From Franconibacter helveticus LMG 23732 (GTDB lineage: Bacteria > Pseudomonadota > Gammaproteobacteria > Enterobacterales > Enterobacteriaceae): 64,000 nt of DNA. Each line of letters opens with the position of its first letter. The first letter of the stretch is position 1. The stretch spans positions 421,343 to 485,342 of the forward strand of contig NZ_AWFX01000042.1 of NCBI RefSeq assembly GCF_000463115.2. Direction: 5' to 3'. The position numbers and the translations under genes are program-made. Under the pieces are notes generated by a model, which ran no database searches, was not told the origin of the DNA, and saw nothing but the letters and a program-made list of their open reading frames with translations. Below are positions 49,005-57,726 of this stretch, piece by piece.

Positions 49005-49535
49005 TTACTGATAGGTAAAATCAGCAACGACACTGGCGCTTACGGTTCCAGGGTTGACGCCACCGGTCCAGGTTACTGCACGCGTGGTCAGATTAAAGGT
49101 AGCTGTTTTCGCAGTCGTATCTACAGCTGAAGTCATAGTACTGCCACTTTTAAATGCAACAGCATTCCATGCGCCAGCCAACGGTTTAACCTGAATAACC
49201 ATATTGGTTGCCGTACCCATATTTTTGAACGCGTTACCGCTTGTAAGATCTGCCGCATCAGTACCGCTGAAAGTCGCTATAACATTGGCGGTTCCCGCCG
49301 GACAGTCTTTCATGACTAAGTTGAAAGGCTTTTCGGTAAATGCCGACGCTGGGTTAGCCAGATCTGCCGCGCCTTTTTCACCTAAATCAATATTCAAAGT
49401 TGAATTAGCCGTATCAAAGGTACAGGGCGATGCCACCACTTTACCCGTTACGTTAACCGTCACCGGGTCGCTGGCGTAACTGCTGACGGAAAATAACGCG
49501 GCAATTATTGCCAGGGTGGTTAATTTGACATTCAT
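49005..49535 (-). CDS. Fimbrial subunit, third copy of a tandem triplication
   Basis: A 176-aa pilin with a signal peptide (KLTTLAIIAALFSVSSYA), the N-terminal donor-strand region (SDPVTVNVTGKVVASPCTFD), a second Cys in MKDCPAGTAN and a terminal SASVVADFTYQ. The signal peptide and the first 40 mature residues are nearly the same as in the two upstream copies; the centre is clearly more diverged. The ATG is preceded by GGAG, with a 9-nt spacing. Confidence 0.9.
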   Translation of the reverse strand: MNVKLTTLAIIAALFSVSSYASDPVTVNVTGKVVASPCTFDTANSTLNIDLGEKGAADLANPASAFTEKPFNLVMKDCPAGTANVIATFSGTDAADLTSGNAFKNMGTATNMVIQVKPLAGAWNAVAFKSGSTMTSAVDTTAKTATFNLTTRAVTWTGGVNPGTVSASVVADFTYQ

Positions 49536-50301
49536 GTTTATTAACTCCATTTATGCAAAGCAATTTATATGCCAGGAAATTATTCCTGATATTCATTCAT
49601 AGCTGAGTAAAGCTGGAGTTTTATGGCATCCGGCTTTACTTCAGGAAATTACTGGTAAGTAAAATCCACGACGATGCTGGCGCTGACCGTGCCTGGCGCT
49701 ACTGAACCTGTCGGGGTATAAGCCCGTGCCGCCAGGTAATATGATACTGCGTTCGTAGTCGTATCAACTGCTTTTGTCCATGTGCGTCCAGTCTTAATTG
49801 TATAATTAGGGTCGTTCCAGCCACCGGCAAGACCATCTTTTAACTGAATAGTGACGTTAGTTGCGGTGCCCGCGTTTTTAAAACCATTACCCGGGGCTGC
49901 ACTGGGATCATCAGTACCCGTAAATGTTGCCGTAACACTTGTGGTTCCGGCCGGGCAGTCTTTCAGCGCAATATTAAACGCCTGGCCGCCCAATTGCGCT
50001 CCTGCCGCCGCTAAGTCTGTTGTTTGTTTAGTACCAACATCAATATCCAGCGTTGAATTGGCTGTATCTAAAGTACAGGGCGACGCCACCACTTTCCCCG
50101 TTACGTTAATTGTCACCGGGTCGCTGGCGTAACTGCTAACGGAAAATAAGGCAGCAATAATTGCCAGGGTGGTTAATTTTGCATTCATGCTTATTGACTC
50201 CATTCATGCAATATAATTTGTATGCCAGGAAATTATTCCTGATATCCATTCATAGCTGAGTAAAGCTGGAGTTTTATGGCATCCGGCTTTACTTCAGAAA
50301 A
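49536..50301. repeat. Duplicated intergenic segments between the tandem pilin genes
   Basis: The gaps at 49551-49648 and 50204-50301 are nearly identical (about 100 bp each). Each holds an imperfect stem, CTGAGTAAAGC pairing with GCTTTACTTCAG around a 19-nt loop. With the almost identical gene ends on either side this shows recent tandem duplication with a period of about 650 bp. The hairpins may protect or attenuate the pilin mRNAs. Confidence 0.8.
49649..50188 (-). CDS. Fimbrial subunit, second copy of the triplication
   Basis: A 179-aa pilin. It differs from the copy at 50302 only in short central segments (residues about 45-60 and 95-140). Both share the signal peptide, both cysteine contexts (VASPCTLDTA and LKDCPAGTTS) and the tail GSVAPGTVSASIVVDFTYQ. 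The start follows GGAG, as in the third copy. The product is a structural subunit or an antigenic variant of one. Confidence 0.9.
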   Translation of the reverse strand: MNAKLTTLAIIAALFSVSSYASDPVTINVTGKVVASPCTLDTANSTLDIDVGTKQTTDLAAAGAQLGGQAFNIALKDCPAGTTSVTATFTGTDDPSAAPGNGFKNAGTATNVTIQLKDGLAGGWNDPNYTIKTGRTWTKAVDTTTNAVSYYLAARAYTPTGSVAPGTVSASIVVDFTYQ

Positions 50302-50841
50302 TTACTGGTAAGTAAAGTCCACGACGATGCTGGCGCTGACCGTGCCTGGCGCTACTGAACCTGTCGGGGTATAAGCCCGTGCCGCCAGGTTATAGACTAC
50401 TTTGTTCGTGGTCGTATCTACTGCTTTTGTCCAGGTGCCACCACTCTTAATTGTATAAACAGGGTCGTCCCAGCCACCGGCAAGAGCATTTTTTAACTGA
50501 ATAGTGATGTTAGTTGCAGTACCCGCGTTTTTAAAACCCCAACCCGGAGCTGCACTGGGATCATCGACACCCGTAAACGTTGCCGTAACACTCGTGGTTC
50601 CGGCCGGGCAGTCTTTCAGTGCTATATTAAAACCTTTGGTGCCTAAAGTCGTTCCAGCCGCCGCTAAGGTCGTTGTTTGTTGAGTACCAACATCAATATC
50701 CAGAGTTGAATTGGCTGTATCTAAAGTACAGGGCGACGCCACCACTTTCCCCGTTACGTTAATTGTCACCGGGTCGCTGGCGTAACTGCTGACGGAAAAT
50801 AAGGCGGCAATCATTGCCAGGGTGGTTAATTTTGCGTTCAT
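50302..50841 (-). CDS. Fimbrial subunit, first copy of the triplication
   Basis: A 179-aa pilin with the same layout as the next copy. The start at 50839-50841 follows GGGAG with a 9-nt gap; an in-frame ATG 18 nt upstream overlaps that Shine-Dalgarno. It is placed 23 bp after the adhesin-like gene. The C-terminus ends in the Tyr-containing strand needed for donor-strand exchange. Confidence 0.9.
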   Translation of the reverse strand: MNAKLTTLAMIAALFSVSSYASDPVTINVTGKVVASPCTLDTANSTLDIDVGTQQTTTLAAAGTTLGTKGFNIALKDCPAGTTSVTATFTGVDDPSAAPGWGFKNAGTATNITIQLKNALAGGWDDPVYTIKSGGTWTKAVDTTTNKVVYNLAARAYTPTGSVAPGTVSASIVVDFTYQ

Positions 50842-50864
50842 TTTATTGACTCCCTTCATTTACA

Positions 50865-51800
50865 TCATTGATAGGTTAAATTCAGCGTCGCGGACGCATT
50901 GGCTTTACCGGTAGTAACCGATGTTTTTGTCTGGTAATAACGGGCCACTATCGGAAAGGTTTCCTGTCCGCCGGTGGATTTTTTCAGCACGATATTATTA
51001 TTCAGCTTCAGCGGCGTGTTGTTATACAGCAGCTGTACGCCAACCCCTTTCGCCACATCGCTGTTTCCCTGCCCGGTGAGCGCCAGCACGCTGTCGGTGG
51101 TAACGTCCGGGTTCTGGGTGCCGCTCAGGCTGACGTTAATATTGGCCTCGGCGTCGCAGTCCAGCCCCAGATTCTGGGTATTTTGCCCGCCCGCAGGGAT
51201 GGTCCCGACGGTTGTGCCAAATTGAGATGCCAGAATATCGCCAATGGGGAAATTTAATGACGGCGTTTTAAGGGTGCAGGCCACTTGCTCGATACTGCTG
51301 GTACCACTCATAAAAATTTCGCTATATACGGCACTCGTATCTTGTTCCGGGTATGCATAAAATATTTGCCCAGCATTTAGAGCTCCTGAGGTAACCCCCC
51401 CAACTTTAATTAACTGAGCTGTATAAGTGCGCCCGGAGTAAACCCCCGTATTGCCTGTCCAATTTAAAGTTGAAGCTGGTGACGTAACATATGCACCACC
51501 GCTATCCCACATTTTGATTCCTATACCAGCTAAATTTGTTGCATACGTTTTATCATATCCGGGAATAGCTGCACCATAGGTCATTAAATAATGGCTGGAT
51601 CCGGCAGTGTCGCAAGAAAGTAACTTTATTCCTGCCGGGAAGCCGGCATCTGCTTGAGCCAACACCGCACCAACAGGAGTGTCGCGTTGTACAATAACCT
51701 TACCGAAATTAAGCGTTGTAGAAAGATACCCTGCTTTATCACATGCTGCATAGCTGTGTAATGAGATTAACCCAAAACACAATGCCCAAAGAAATCTCAT
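50865..51800 (-). CDS. Two-domain fimbrial adhesin, operon 2
   Basis: A 311-aa protein with a signal peptide (MRFLWALCFGLISLHSYAA). An N-terminal domain of about 150 aa with Cys pairs may bind receptor. A C-terminal pilin domain (VACTLKTPSLNFPIGDI to TGKANASATLNLTYQ) has the FimH-type two-domain layout. It is positioned after the usher, where tip adhesins usually lie. The codon use of the N-terminal lectin-like part is more AT-rich than its flanks, a sign of exchange. Confidence 0.85.
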   Translation of the reverse strand: MRFLWALCFGLISLHSYAACDKAGYLSTTLNFGKVIVQRDTPVGAVLAQADAGFPAGIKLLSCDTAGSSHYLMTYGAAIPGYDKTYATNLAGIGIKMWDSGGAYVTSPASTLNWTGNTGVYSGRTYTAQLIKVGGVTSGALNAGQIFYAYPEQDTSAVYSEIFMSGTSSIEQVACTLKTPSLNFPIGDILASQFGTTVGTIPAGGQNTQNLGLDCDAEANINVSLSGTQNPDVTTDSVLALTGQGNSDVAKGVGVQLLYNNTPLKLNNNIVLKKSTGGQETFPIVARYYQTKTSVTTGKANASATLNLTYQ

Positions 51801-51994
51801 AACAATGCAACCTTCATAAATATTTGTTTAAATAAATACCCTGAAAAAGAACTTGCTGACATTGCCGTATATTAGTACTGATACCAAAATCAGAAAAATT
51901 CATCGCTTGCAATCAGCATAAAGTTCCATTACTGAGTCTGGAGAGATATAAATACAATAGCTAAAACATAATCTATCTATTCTTGCCTGGCATG

Positions 51995-54517
51995 TTATTT
52001 ACACCCTACCGAATATATATTTAAAGCCTGTTTATTTTCCGGCAGCGAATACTGCGCTGTACAGGTTTCCCCCGCCGCGTTGCCCCATTTCGCCGTCAGG
52101 TTCCCGGCAGGCGCCAGACCGGTCAGGTAGACCTGGCCGCCGTCTCCGACGATAAAGCCCGCGTTATGCTGGCCCGCTACCGTCACCGTCGACCCGAACG
52201 GCACCGGCTGGCCGTTCGCCCGGGTCAGCGTCATCAGCACCCGCAGACCCACGTTCGCCACGTAGTCTGCCCGCACCACCGCGCCGCGGGTCGGCACCAC
52301 TGTGCGGGTGGTCAGCTCCAGGTCCACGTCGTCCGGCAGGCTTTCGGTATTCAGCGCCACGTCGTTCTTACGGTACGGCGTTACGTTGCTCACCAGGGTG
52401 TAGCCCCGGAAGTCCGTCTTCGCCCCGGTCTGGTTCTGGATGCTGACGCCGCTTGCCCCCGGCGCTTTAACCAGCACGTTGGTTTCGCTGAGCGGCTGAG
52501 AGAGCGTAATGCCGTTCTCATGGGCCAGAATGCCGCCCTGCAAGCCATAATTCAGGCGCTCGCCGCTGTTATCGTAGCTGTAGCCCGCCGAGACCTCGCC
52601 GTAGGTGCCTTTGTAATCGGCATTCATGCTGCCGGTATTACCCACGTTGTCGCTGCCGTAGCCCTGCTGCGCGTTCCAGCTCAGGGCGTTGTTTTCCAGC
52701 GCCATGCCGCTTATGCCGACGGTGTGGGTCGTACCGCTGTTTTTGGTGTGGTTCATGCTGTAGTTCGCCCAGGTATTGCTGAGGAAGCGGTCCAGCGGCA
52801 CGCTCAGGTTAAACGCAATAATCTGGTCTTTATCGTAGCTAACCCGGTTGTTGTAGTTACCGGCGCTGCCGTTCTTGCTGTAGGTGTAGGTCAGGCCGTA
52901 ACTGATGCCTTTCCAGGCGTTGTTATAACCGAGGTTATACGACGCCATGGTTTTGTCCTGGCCCCAGTAATCTTCCCGCACGGCACTGGCCGACACGGAT
53001 CCCAGCACGCCGCCGAGCGACTGGCTGACCGTCAGCTCCGCGCGATTGCGGCGCCGGTCAAGGTACGCCGGGTTGCCGCCATACGAATCCAGCACTTCCT
53101 GCATGCTATAGTAGCCCGCCGTGGAGTAGCGGTAACCGGCGATGGCGAAGTTGGTGCCCGTTTCAACAAAATCTTTGCTGTAGCGAATGCGCCAGGACTG
53201 GCCGCTGCGCTTATCCTGATCTTTCAGGCGCGACCACGCCTGAATGACGTCGGTGGAAAGCGCGCCGACGGCGCCCAGGTTTTTACCAACGCCCATTGCC
53301 AGCGCCTGGTATTTGCTCGACTCCTGAAAGCCGCCATATAAGGTAAAGCCGCGCGGCAGACCGAGGATGCCCGTTAACTGGGCGAACGGCGTTTTATCCA
53401 CGCTGCTGTCGTAAGAGCGGTACTGACCGCCCGTCAGGGCATACTTCAGGCGTCCCTCGCGCTGCAACACAGGCAGCGAGGCAAACGGCACCACAAAGTT
53501 TTGCTCGCTGCCGTCCGCTTCTTTCACCGTGACGTGCAAATCGCCCGCGCCGCCGGTGGAGTACATATCGGTAATTTCAAAAGCGCCCGCCGACACGTAG
53601 CTCTGGTAGATGACATAGCCGTTCTGGCGGATCACCACCTGGGCGTTAGTGCGGGCCACGCCGCGCACCACCGGCGCGTAGCCGCGCAGAGATTCCGGCA
53701 TCATGTCGTCGTCTGAAGCAAGCTGCATACCACGAAACGGGATGCTGTCGAAAACATCGGCCGGCGATGAGCTGTCGCCCGCCACCAGTTGCGCTTTCAG
53801 CGGCACGATATTGCGTTGCAGGTAGGTATAAACGGTGTCCCATTTATCCTGGCCATTGTCGTCGCGGCTCCAGGTGGTGTAGTTACGCAGTCGCCAGGCG
53901 CCGAGGTTTACGCCGGGGCGCAGGTTGGCGTACTGGTTGTTGCTGTTGCCGCCTTTATCCGCGTAATTGTTGGCGCCGCTCAGGCTGTAATTAAGCAGCA
54001 GCGCCGGAATGCCTTCGTCCCACAGCGCCGGGTCAACATAATCACGCGCCTGCGGCGACATTGCCGCCTGCGGGATGTTCAATACCAGCTTTTGCACGTT
54101 GAACAATAACTCTGACGAGGCCTTAGGGATCGCCGATAACCGGGCGCACTCGCCTTCTTCTTTCAACTCTGGAAAAAGCGTGGTTTTTACGCCGTAACTT
54201 TGCAGCAGCGCAACCGGGAGGCAAGGCTCCAGTTTGTCTTCGCCCTTCGCATCTTTTACCGCTATAAATTTAATTTCACGCGTATCGACGGTCTGCTGAT
54301 TAACAATAACGTCTACACGATATGTCCCCGGCGCCTGAGACCCGGACTCAAAGTTTGAGAGATCCGCGCCCTTCATTGCCGGGTTATCTAATTCCAGCAG
54401 GTCGGGGTTAAAATAATCTCGTGCATACCCGGTTGATATAACGCCTGACAGCGCCAGGGCGATAAATACCGCCAGACGAGCAGGTTCAAAACAGCCGTCC
54501 CTGATTGTATTACGCAT
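51995..54517 (-). CDS. Outer-membrane fimbrial usher, operon 2
   Basis: An 840-aa FimD-type usher. It shows a signal peptide, the N-terminal domain FNPDLLELDNPAMKGADLSN, the plug/barrel motifs (VIRQNGYVIYQSYVSAGAFE), and the C-terminal plug region PVPFGSTVTVAGQHNAGFIV with two final Cys (CTAQYSLP, SVGCK). It is much closer to FimD than the cluster 1 usher is. It lies between the chaperone gene and the adhesin gene; a 194-bp gap precedes the adhesin. Confidence 0.95.
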   Translation of the reverse strand: MRNTIRDGCFEPARLAVFIALALSGVISTGYARDYFNPDLLELDNPAMKGADLSNFESGSQAPGTYRVDVIVNQQTVDTREIKFIAVKDAKGEDKLEPCLPVALLQSYGVKTTLFPELKEEGECARLSAIPKASSELLFNVQKLVLNIPQAAMSPQARDYVDPALWDEGIPALLLNYSLSGANNYADKGGNSNNQYANLRPGVNLGAWRLRNYTTWSRDDNGQDKWDTVYTYLQRNIVPLKAQLVAGDSSSPADVFDSIPFRGMQLASDDDMMPESLRGYAPVVRGVARTNAQVVIRQNGYVIYQSYVSAGAFEITDMYSTGGAGDLHVTVKEADGSEQNFVVPFASLPVLQREGRLKYALTGGQYRSYDSSVDKTPFAQLTGILGLPRGFTLYGGFQESSKYQALAMGVGKNLGAVGALSTDVIQAWSRLKDQDKRSGQSWRIRYSKDFVETGTNFAIAGYRYSTAGYYSMQEVLDSYGGNPAYLDRRRNRAELTVSQSLGGVLGSVSASAVREDYWGQDKTMASYNLGYNNAWKGISYGLTYTYSKNGSAGNYNNRVSYDKDQIIAFNLSVPLDRFLSNTWANYSMNHTKNSGTTHTVGISGMALENNALSWNAQQGYGSDNVGNTGSMNADYKGTYGEVSAGYSYDNSGERLNYGLQGGILAHENGITLSQPLSETNVLVKAPGASGVSIQNQTGAKTDFRGYTLVSNVTPYRKNDVALNTESLPDDVDLELTTRTVVPTRGAVVRADYVANVGLRVLMTLTRANGQPVPFGSTVTVAGQHNAGFIVGDGGQVYLTGLAPAGNLTAKWGNAAGETCTAQYSLPENKQALNIYSVGCK

Positions 54518-54573
54518 GAATCTCTCCAGGAGTTCCCTTTAGTTTTTATTTTCCCTGTCCAGGCTGGCGTGAA

Positions 54574-55251
54574 TTAAATGGTGCCCTTGTGTGCTTCGCC
54601 CACGCCGCCATAATCGTTAATTACTTTAAAGGTCAGGCTGCCGTGGCTTACGCTGGCAGGCAGGCTAAAACGCGCCGTGGCGCCAGGGGCTACGTACGTT
54701 GCGTTTTCTACCGCCGCGCCATTTACCTTTATTTCATTGAAATTTATATAATACTGGCTCGGGTTGGTTACCTGAAGTTCATTGCCCGCCGCGCGCCACT
54801 GTAATTTATCCGCCAGCTCTTCAGCAGAGGAACTCTTTAACGCGGACGGGCGATAAATTAATTTAATTCGCGTTTTGATGGCGATTTGCAGCGTATTATC
54901 ACGTCGCTCCGCAGAAGGAATAGATTTAATATTCAGCCAGTACATAGACTCTTTATCTTCCGGCAGGTTGCCCGTGCGGACAATACGCATCACGTTCTGC
55001 TGGCCTTTATCCAGCCGGTAGAGCGGAGGGGTAATAATAAAAGGAGCTTTCTCAGCACCCCCATTGGGTGATTCCACCCACGACTGGATTAAATAGGGTG
55101 AAGTGTCCGGGTTGTTGACGCTGAGAGAAGATTCTTTTTTGTTACCGTCATAAATGACGCGCGTACCGCCGATAACCACCCCAGCGTGGGCGACATTGAT
55201 AGCCGATGCCACGGTCAGGGTGGCGAATAACGCTTTGCGATAAAATGTCAT
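54574..55251 (-). CDS. Periplasmic fimbrial chaperone, operon 2
   Basis: A 225-aa FimC/PapD-type chaperone with signal peptide RKALFATLTVASAINVAHAG, then GGTRVIYDGNKKESSLSVNN and ESMYWLNIKSIPS. The start at 55249-55251 has AGAGG 7 nt upstream; an upstream open frame of 44 codons is the pilin-chaperone spacer. The G1 strand region (TSPYLIQSWVESPNGG, FVITPPLYRLDKGQQN) is typical. Confidence 0.93.
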   Translation of the reverse strand: MTFYRKALFATLTVASAINVAHAGVVIGGTRVIYDGNKKESSLSVNNPDTSPYLIQSWVESPNGGAEKAPFIITPPLYRLDKGQQNVMRIVRTGNLPEDKESMYWLNIKSIPSAERRDNTLQIAIKTRIKLIYRPSALKSSSAEELADKLQWRAAGNELQVTNPSQYYINFNEIKVNGAAVENATYVAPGATARFSLPASVSHGSLTFKVINDYGGVGEAHKGTI

Positions 55252-55330
55252 TTTTGTGCCTCTGTAAAAGGGGCCGTTACAGGCCCCATCGATTTTTTCG
55301 GGGTTTTTCTGCGGATTTTTCCCGTAGAAA

Positions 55331-55861
55331 TTAGTTGTAGTTAACGGTGAAGTTAGCGACGGCGTTGGCTTTACCTGCTTCAACCGTGGCAGCCGTTGAA
55401 CGGTAAGCGGCGTAGAAGTCCAGGTTGTTTTCTACGGTGCTGGAGAGCGCGTAGCTATAGCTATTCACTTCGTTTAAACCCAGGGCGGCTTTATCTGCCG
55501 TCATGAGCTTAATAGCCACGCCTTTGGCTACGTCGGTTACATTGTCCAGCGCCAGCAGAGAAGAGTCTGAAGGATCGTTGGCGCCGTCAAATTTCACTTT
55601 GGCTGAGGTGGCAGAGGCAGGACAGTCTTTCAGCTTGATAGTGAATTTGGTGGTGGAAGCTTCTGTTCCCACGCCAGTAAAGGCCGTTTTCGCCACTTTG
55701 CCGAGATCAACGGTCAGGGTGTTATCCGTACCGATATTCACGGTACAGGCCTGATCGAGGATTTCACCCGTAAATTTAACGGTTCCGTCATGCGCCATGG
55801 CGGAAGAAGCAGACATAGCGGCAACCGCAGCGAAACTAGCAGCAATCACAATCTTTTTCAT
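55331..55861 (-). CDS. Major fimbrial subunit, operon 2 (FimA-like)
   Basis: A 176-aa pilin: signal peptide KKIVIAASFAAVAAMSASSA, then HDGTVKFTGEILDQACTVNI with the first Cys, IKLKDCPASATS with the second, and the C-terminal NAVANFTVNYN strand with its Tyr. It is the first gene of operon 2, so the highest expressed. It is distinct from the triplicated pilins further down. AAGGAAAATTTAAATG places a Shine-Dalgarno 7 nt before the start. Confidence 0.93.
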   Translation of the reverse strand: MKKIVIAASFAAVAAMSASSAMAHDGTVKFTGEILDQACTVNIGTDNTLTVDLGKVAKTAFTGVGTEASTTKFTIKLKDCPASATSAKVKFDGANDPSDSSLLALDNVTDVAKGVAIKLMTADKAALGLNEVNSYSYALSSTVENNLDFYAAYRSTAATVEAGKANAVANFTVNYN

Positions 55862-56304
55862 TTAAATTTTCCTTAATAGCTATTTTCCACTTTTTAAATT
55901 AACTGCTTAATTAAGCTGTTAACCTAAATTATTTAAGACTTAGCAAGTCGCCTCGCCAGATAACTCGTCCTGCTAACACTCACCTTCTAGCCCTGGCATA
56001 TTGCCAGCCTAAATACGATATTAAGAAAAAGTTAATACCGAATCATTTCACCCCAGGGGTAATAAAGTTCAGGAAGTGTTACCGCCGCAAATCTAACGAA
56101 TGACCAACTTTAATTCAAATAATTTATCGGTCTATTCCTGGACTGAGACTTTTTAATAAGATAGCCGAGTCAAATTCTTAATCAGGCTTATTCTCCCGGT
56201 CTACGATTAGACCCAAAAACCATTTCTCAGGCTGGCGCCACCAGGTGAGATAATTGCGCTGTAGAGACTTATTTCATTAGTAAAGCCAGAGGAGAAAACG
56301 CAAA
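55862..56304. other. AT-rich promoter region between fimbrial operon 2 and the regulator genes
   Basis: About 440 bp without a gene. It contains the divergent promoters of the fimbrial operon and of the IprA-like pair. I looked for fimS-type terminal inverted repeats and a recombinase gene and found neither, so phase inversion is not indicated. Confidence 0.55.
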
Positions 56305-56967
56305 GTGACGATAAGCCCCGCCCCGGACGACAAGTCCAGTATGACACTTTCACCCCCAAATAAGCCCGTAACGCAGATCAATAATTTAATTGAATACTTA
56401 ATTCCTTATTCATCTTTATTTTCAATAAAAACAGGTGAAACCATACAGTATTCCAATGGAACAGAGAAACAGTGCTTTCTTTTACACAAAGGCGTGGTAA
56501 CCCAACACCGCCAGGGTGATGGCCTGGTGCTGAGCACAGACGCCGCGCCTTTTGTTTTTGGGTTGAGCAATCAGTTTTCTTTGCGGGATACGGTCTACCT
56601 GCGCGGCGAAGAGCCCTGTCTGTTAAGCCGCCTGAGCCTGGAAAAAGCGGTAGAGGTTATCGCTGAGAAGGCGCTCTGGGAGTCGCAGTCCAGGCTGCTC
56701 GCCTTTGAAAGTTCAAGGCTTTATGACCAGTGCGCACGCACCGCAAAAATGTCGTCGTATGACATAATTCGCGATCAGCTGCTGGAATTGATGAACGAGC
56801 CGCAGTCGGTGCGCCTGAATATTACCGCCGCTAATTATATTAAAAGCCGCTGTTTTTTATCGCGCAGCGGTATCATGCGTATCTTGTCGGAGTTACGCAC
56901 TGGCGGTTATATCAAAATTGACAGAGGTATTTTGCTACAGATAAATCATTTACCTTTAAAATATTGA
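56305..56967 (+). CDS. IprA/YaiV-like transcriptional regulator, copy 1
   Basis: A 220-aa protein with a cNMP-like beta roll in the N-terminal half and a C-terminal winged helix (FLSRSGIMRILSELRTGGYI, then KIDRGILLQINHLPLKY). The closing pattern RSGIMRxLSELRxGGYIxxxxGxLxxINxLPxxY is that of YaiV/IprA. The protein lacks the cyclic-nucleotide residues of CRP. A GTG at 56305 with AGAGGAG upstream is the start. It heads a pair of paralogs divergent from fimbrial operon 2 and is a candidate regulator of it. Confidence 0.8.
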   Translation: MTISPAPDDKSSMTLSPPNKPVTQINNLIEYLIPYSSLFSIKTGETIQYSNGTEKQCFLLHKGVVTQHRQGDGLVLSTDAAPFVFGLSNQFSLRDTVYLRGEEPCLLSRLSLEKAVEVIAEKALWESQSRLLAFESSRLYDQCARTAKMSSYDIIRDQLLELMNEPQSVRLNITAANYIKSRCFLSRSGIMRILSELRTGGYIKIDRGILLQINHLPLKY

Positions 56968-57052
56968 TCTACACTTATAACAATCATTACTGAGCGAGGT
57001 TGCTGCCTGTGATTTTACTGGGTTAATCCTGACTAAAAAGAGGTATACCACG

Positions 57053-57688
57053 ATGTTTAACAGCAATCCCGTTATTTTTATTTCAAATTCGCCCTATGCA
57101 AAATATCTGGCGAGCCAGTTCTCGCAATGTGTAACGCCTTTTGATGTTGATAAGAAAAATAAATTAATTTTTAAAAAGGAAGGCGAGCCAATTGGCTATG
57201 TAATCCTGAAAGGCAGCGTTTCTGTTCATCGCCTTCATGACGATTTGACCATCGATTTCCTTGAGGCGCCTTCGCTTATCGGCCTGGCCAACTTGTTGTC
57301 GGGGCCGCTGGATATTTATTTACGGCCTACCGGGGCCGCCCGGGTCGCGACCCTGACGCAAGCGCAGGCCTATGAAATCATACGGGCGAATAACCTCTGG
57401 GAACTGATAGCGCATCATATCGCGCATCAGTTGAATTGGCTTTATTCTCATAGCACGCACCTTACGGCCCCAACGGCTTATGAGATAATTCGTTTTCAGT
57501 TATTGAAACTGATGACTGAAACCCAGCCCGTTCGCGACGACGTTACGGTAGAACGCTATATTCGGGACAAAACTAACCTCTCCCGCAGCGGTATAATGCG
57601 CGTGTTGTCGGAACTCAGAAAAGGAGGCTATATCGAGATGGAAAACGGCCGGCTTACAGGAATAAAACATCTGCCAGAGAAATATTGA
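57053..57688 (+). CDS. IprA/YaiV-like transcriptional regulator, copy 2
   Basis: A 211-aa paralog of the preceding gene (LSRSGIMRVLSELRKGGYIE and LTGIKHLPEKY in both, with changes). The N-terminal beta-roll segment (EGEPIGYVILKGSVSVHRLH) is as in YaiV. An AAAGAGG lies 8 nt before the ATG. The two copies are separated by 85 bp and are about as different from each other as from YaiV. They could act as a heterodimer or on different promoters. Confidence 0.8.
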   Translation: MFNSNPVIFISNSPYAKYLASQFSQCVTPFDVDKKNKLIFKKEGEPIGYVILKGSVSVHRLHDDLTIDFLEAPSLIGLANLLSGPLDIYLRPTGAARVATLTQAQAYEIIRANNLWELIAHHIAHQLNWLYSHSTHLTAPTAYEIIRFQLLKLMTETQPVRDDVTVERYIRDKTNLSRSGIMRVLSELRKGGYIEMENGRLTGIKHLPEKY

Positions 57689-57695
57689 CATACTG

Positions 57696-57726
57696 ACGGC
57701 CTCGCAAGAGGCCGTTTTTATTTTTT
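57696..57726 (+). terminator. Terminator of the IprA-like pair
   Basis: ACGGCCTC-GCAA-GAGGCCGT followed by TTTTATTTTTT. The T-run overlaps the 3' end of malI on the other strand. Confidence 0.88.

Noticed and set aside
55862..56304. fimS-type phase switch of fimbrial operon 2.
   Set aside because: No terminal inverted repeats of fimS type and no FimB/FimE recombinase gene are in the window.
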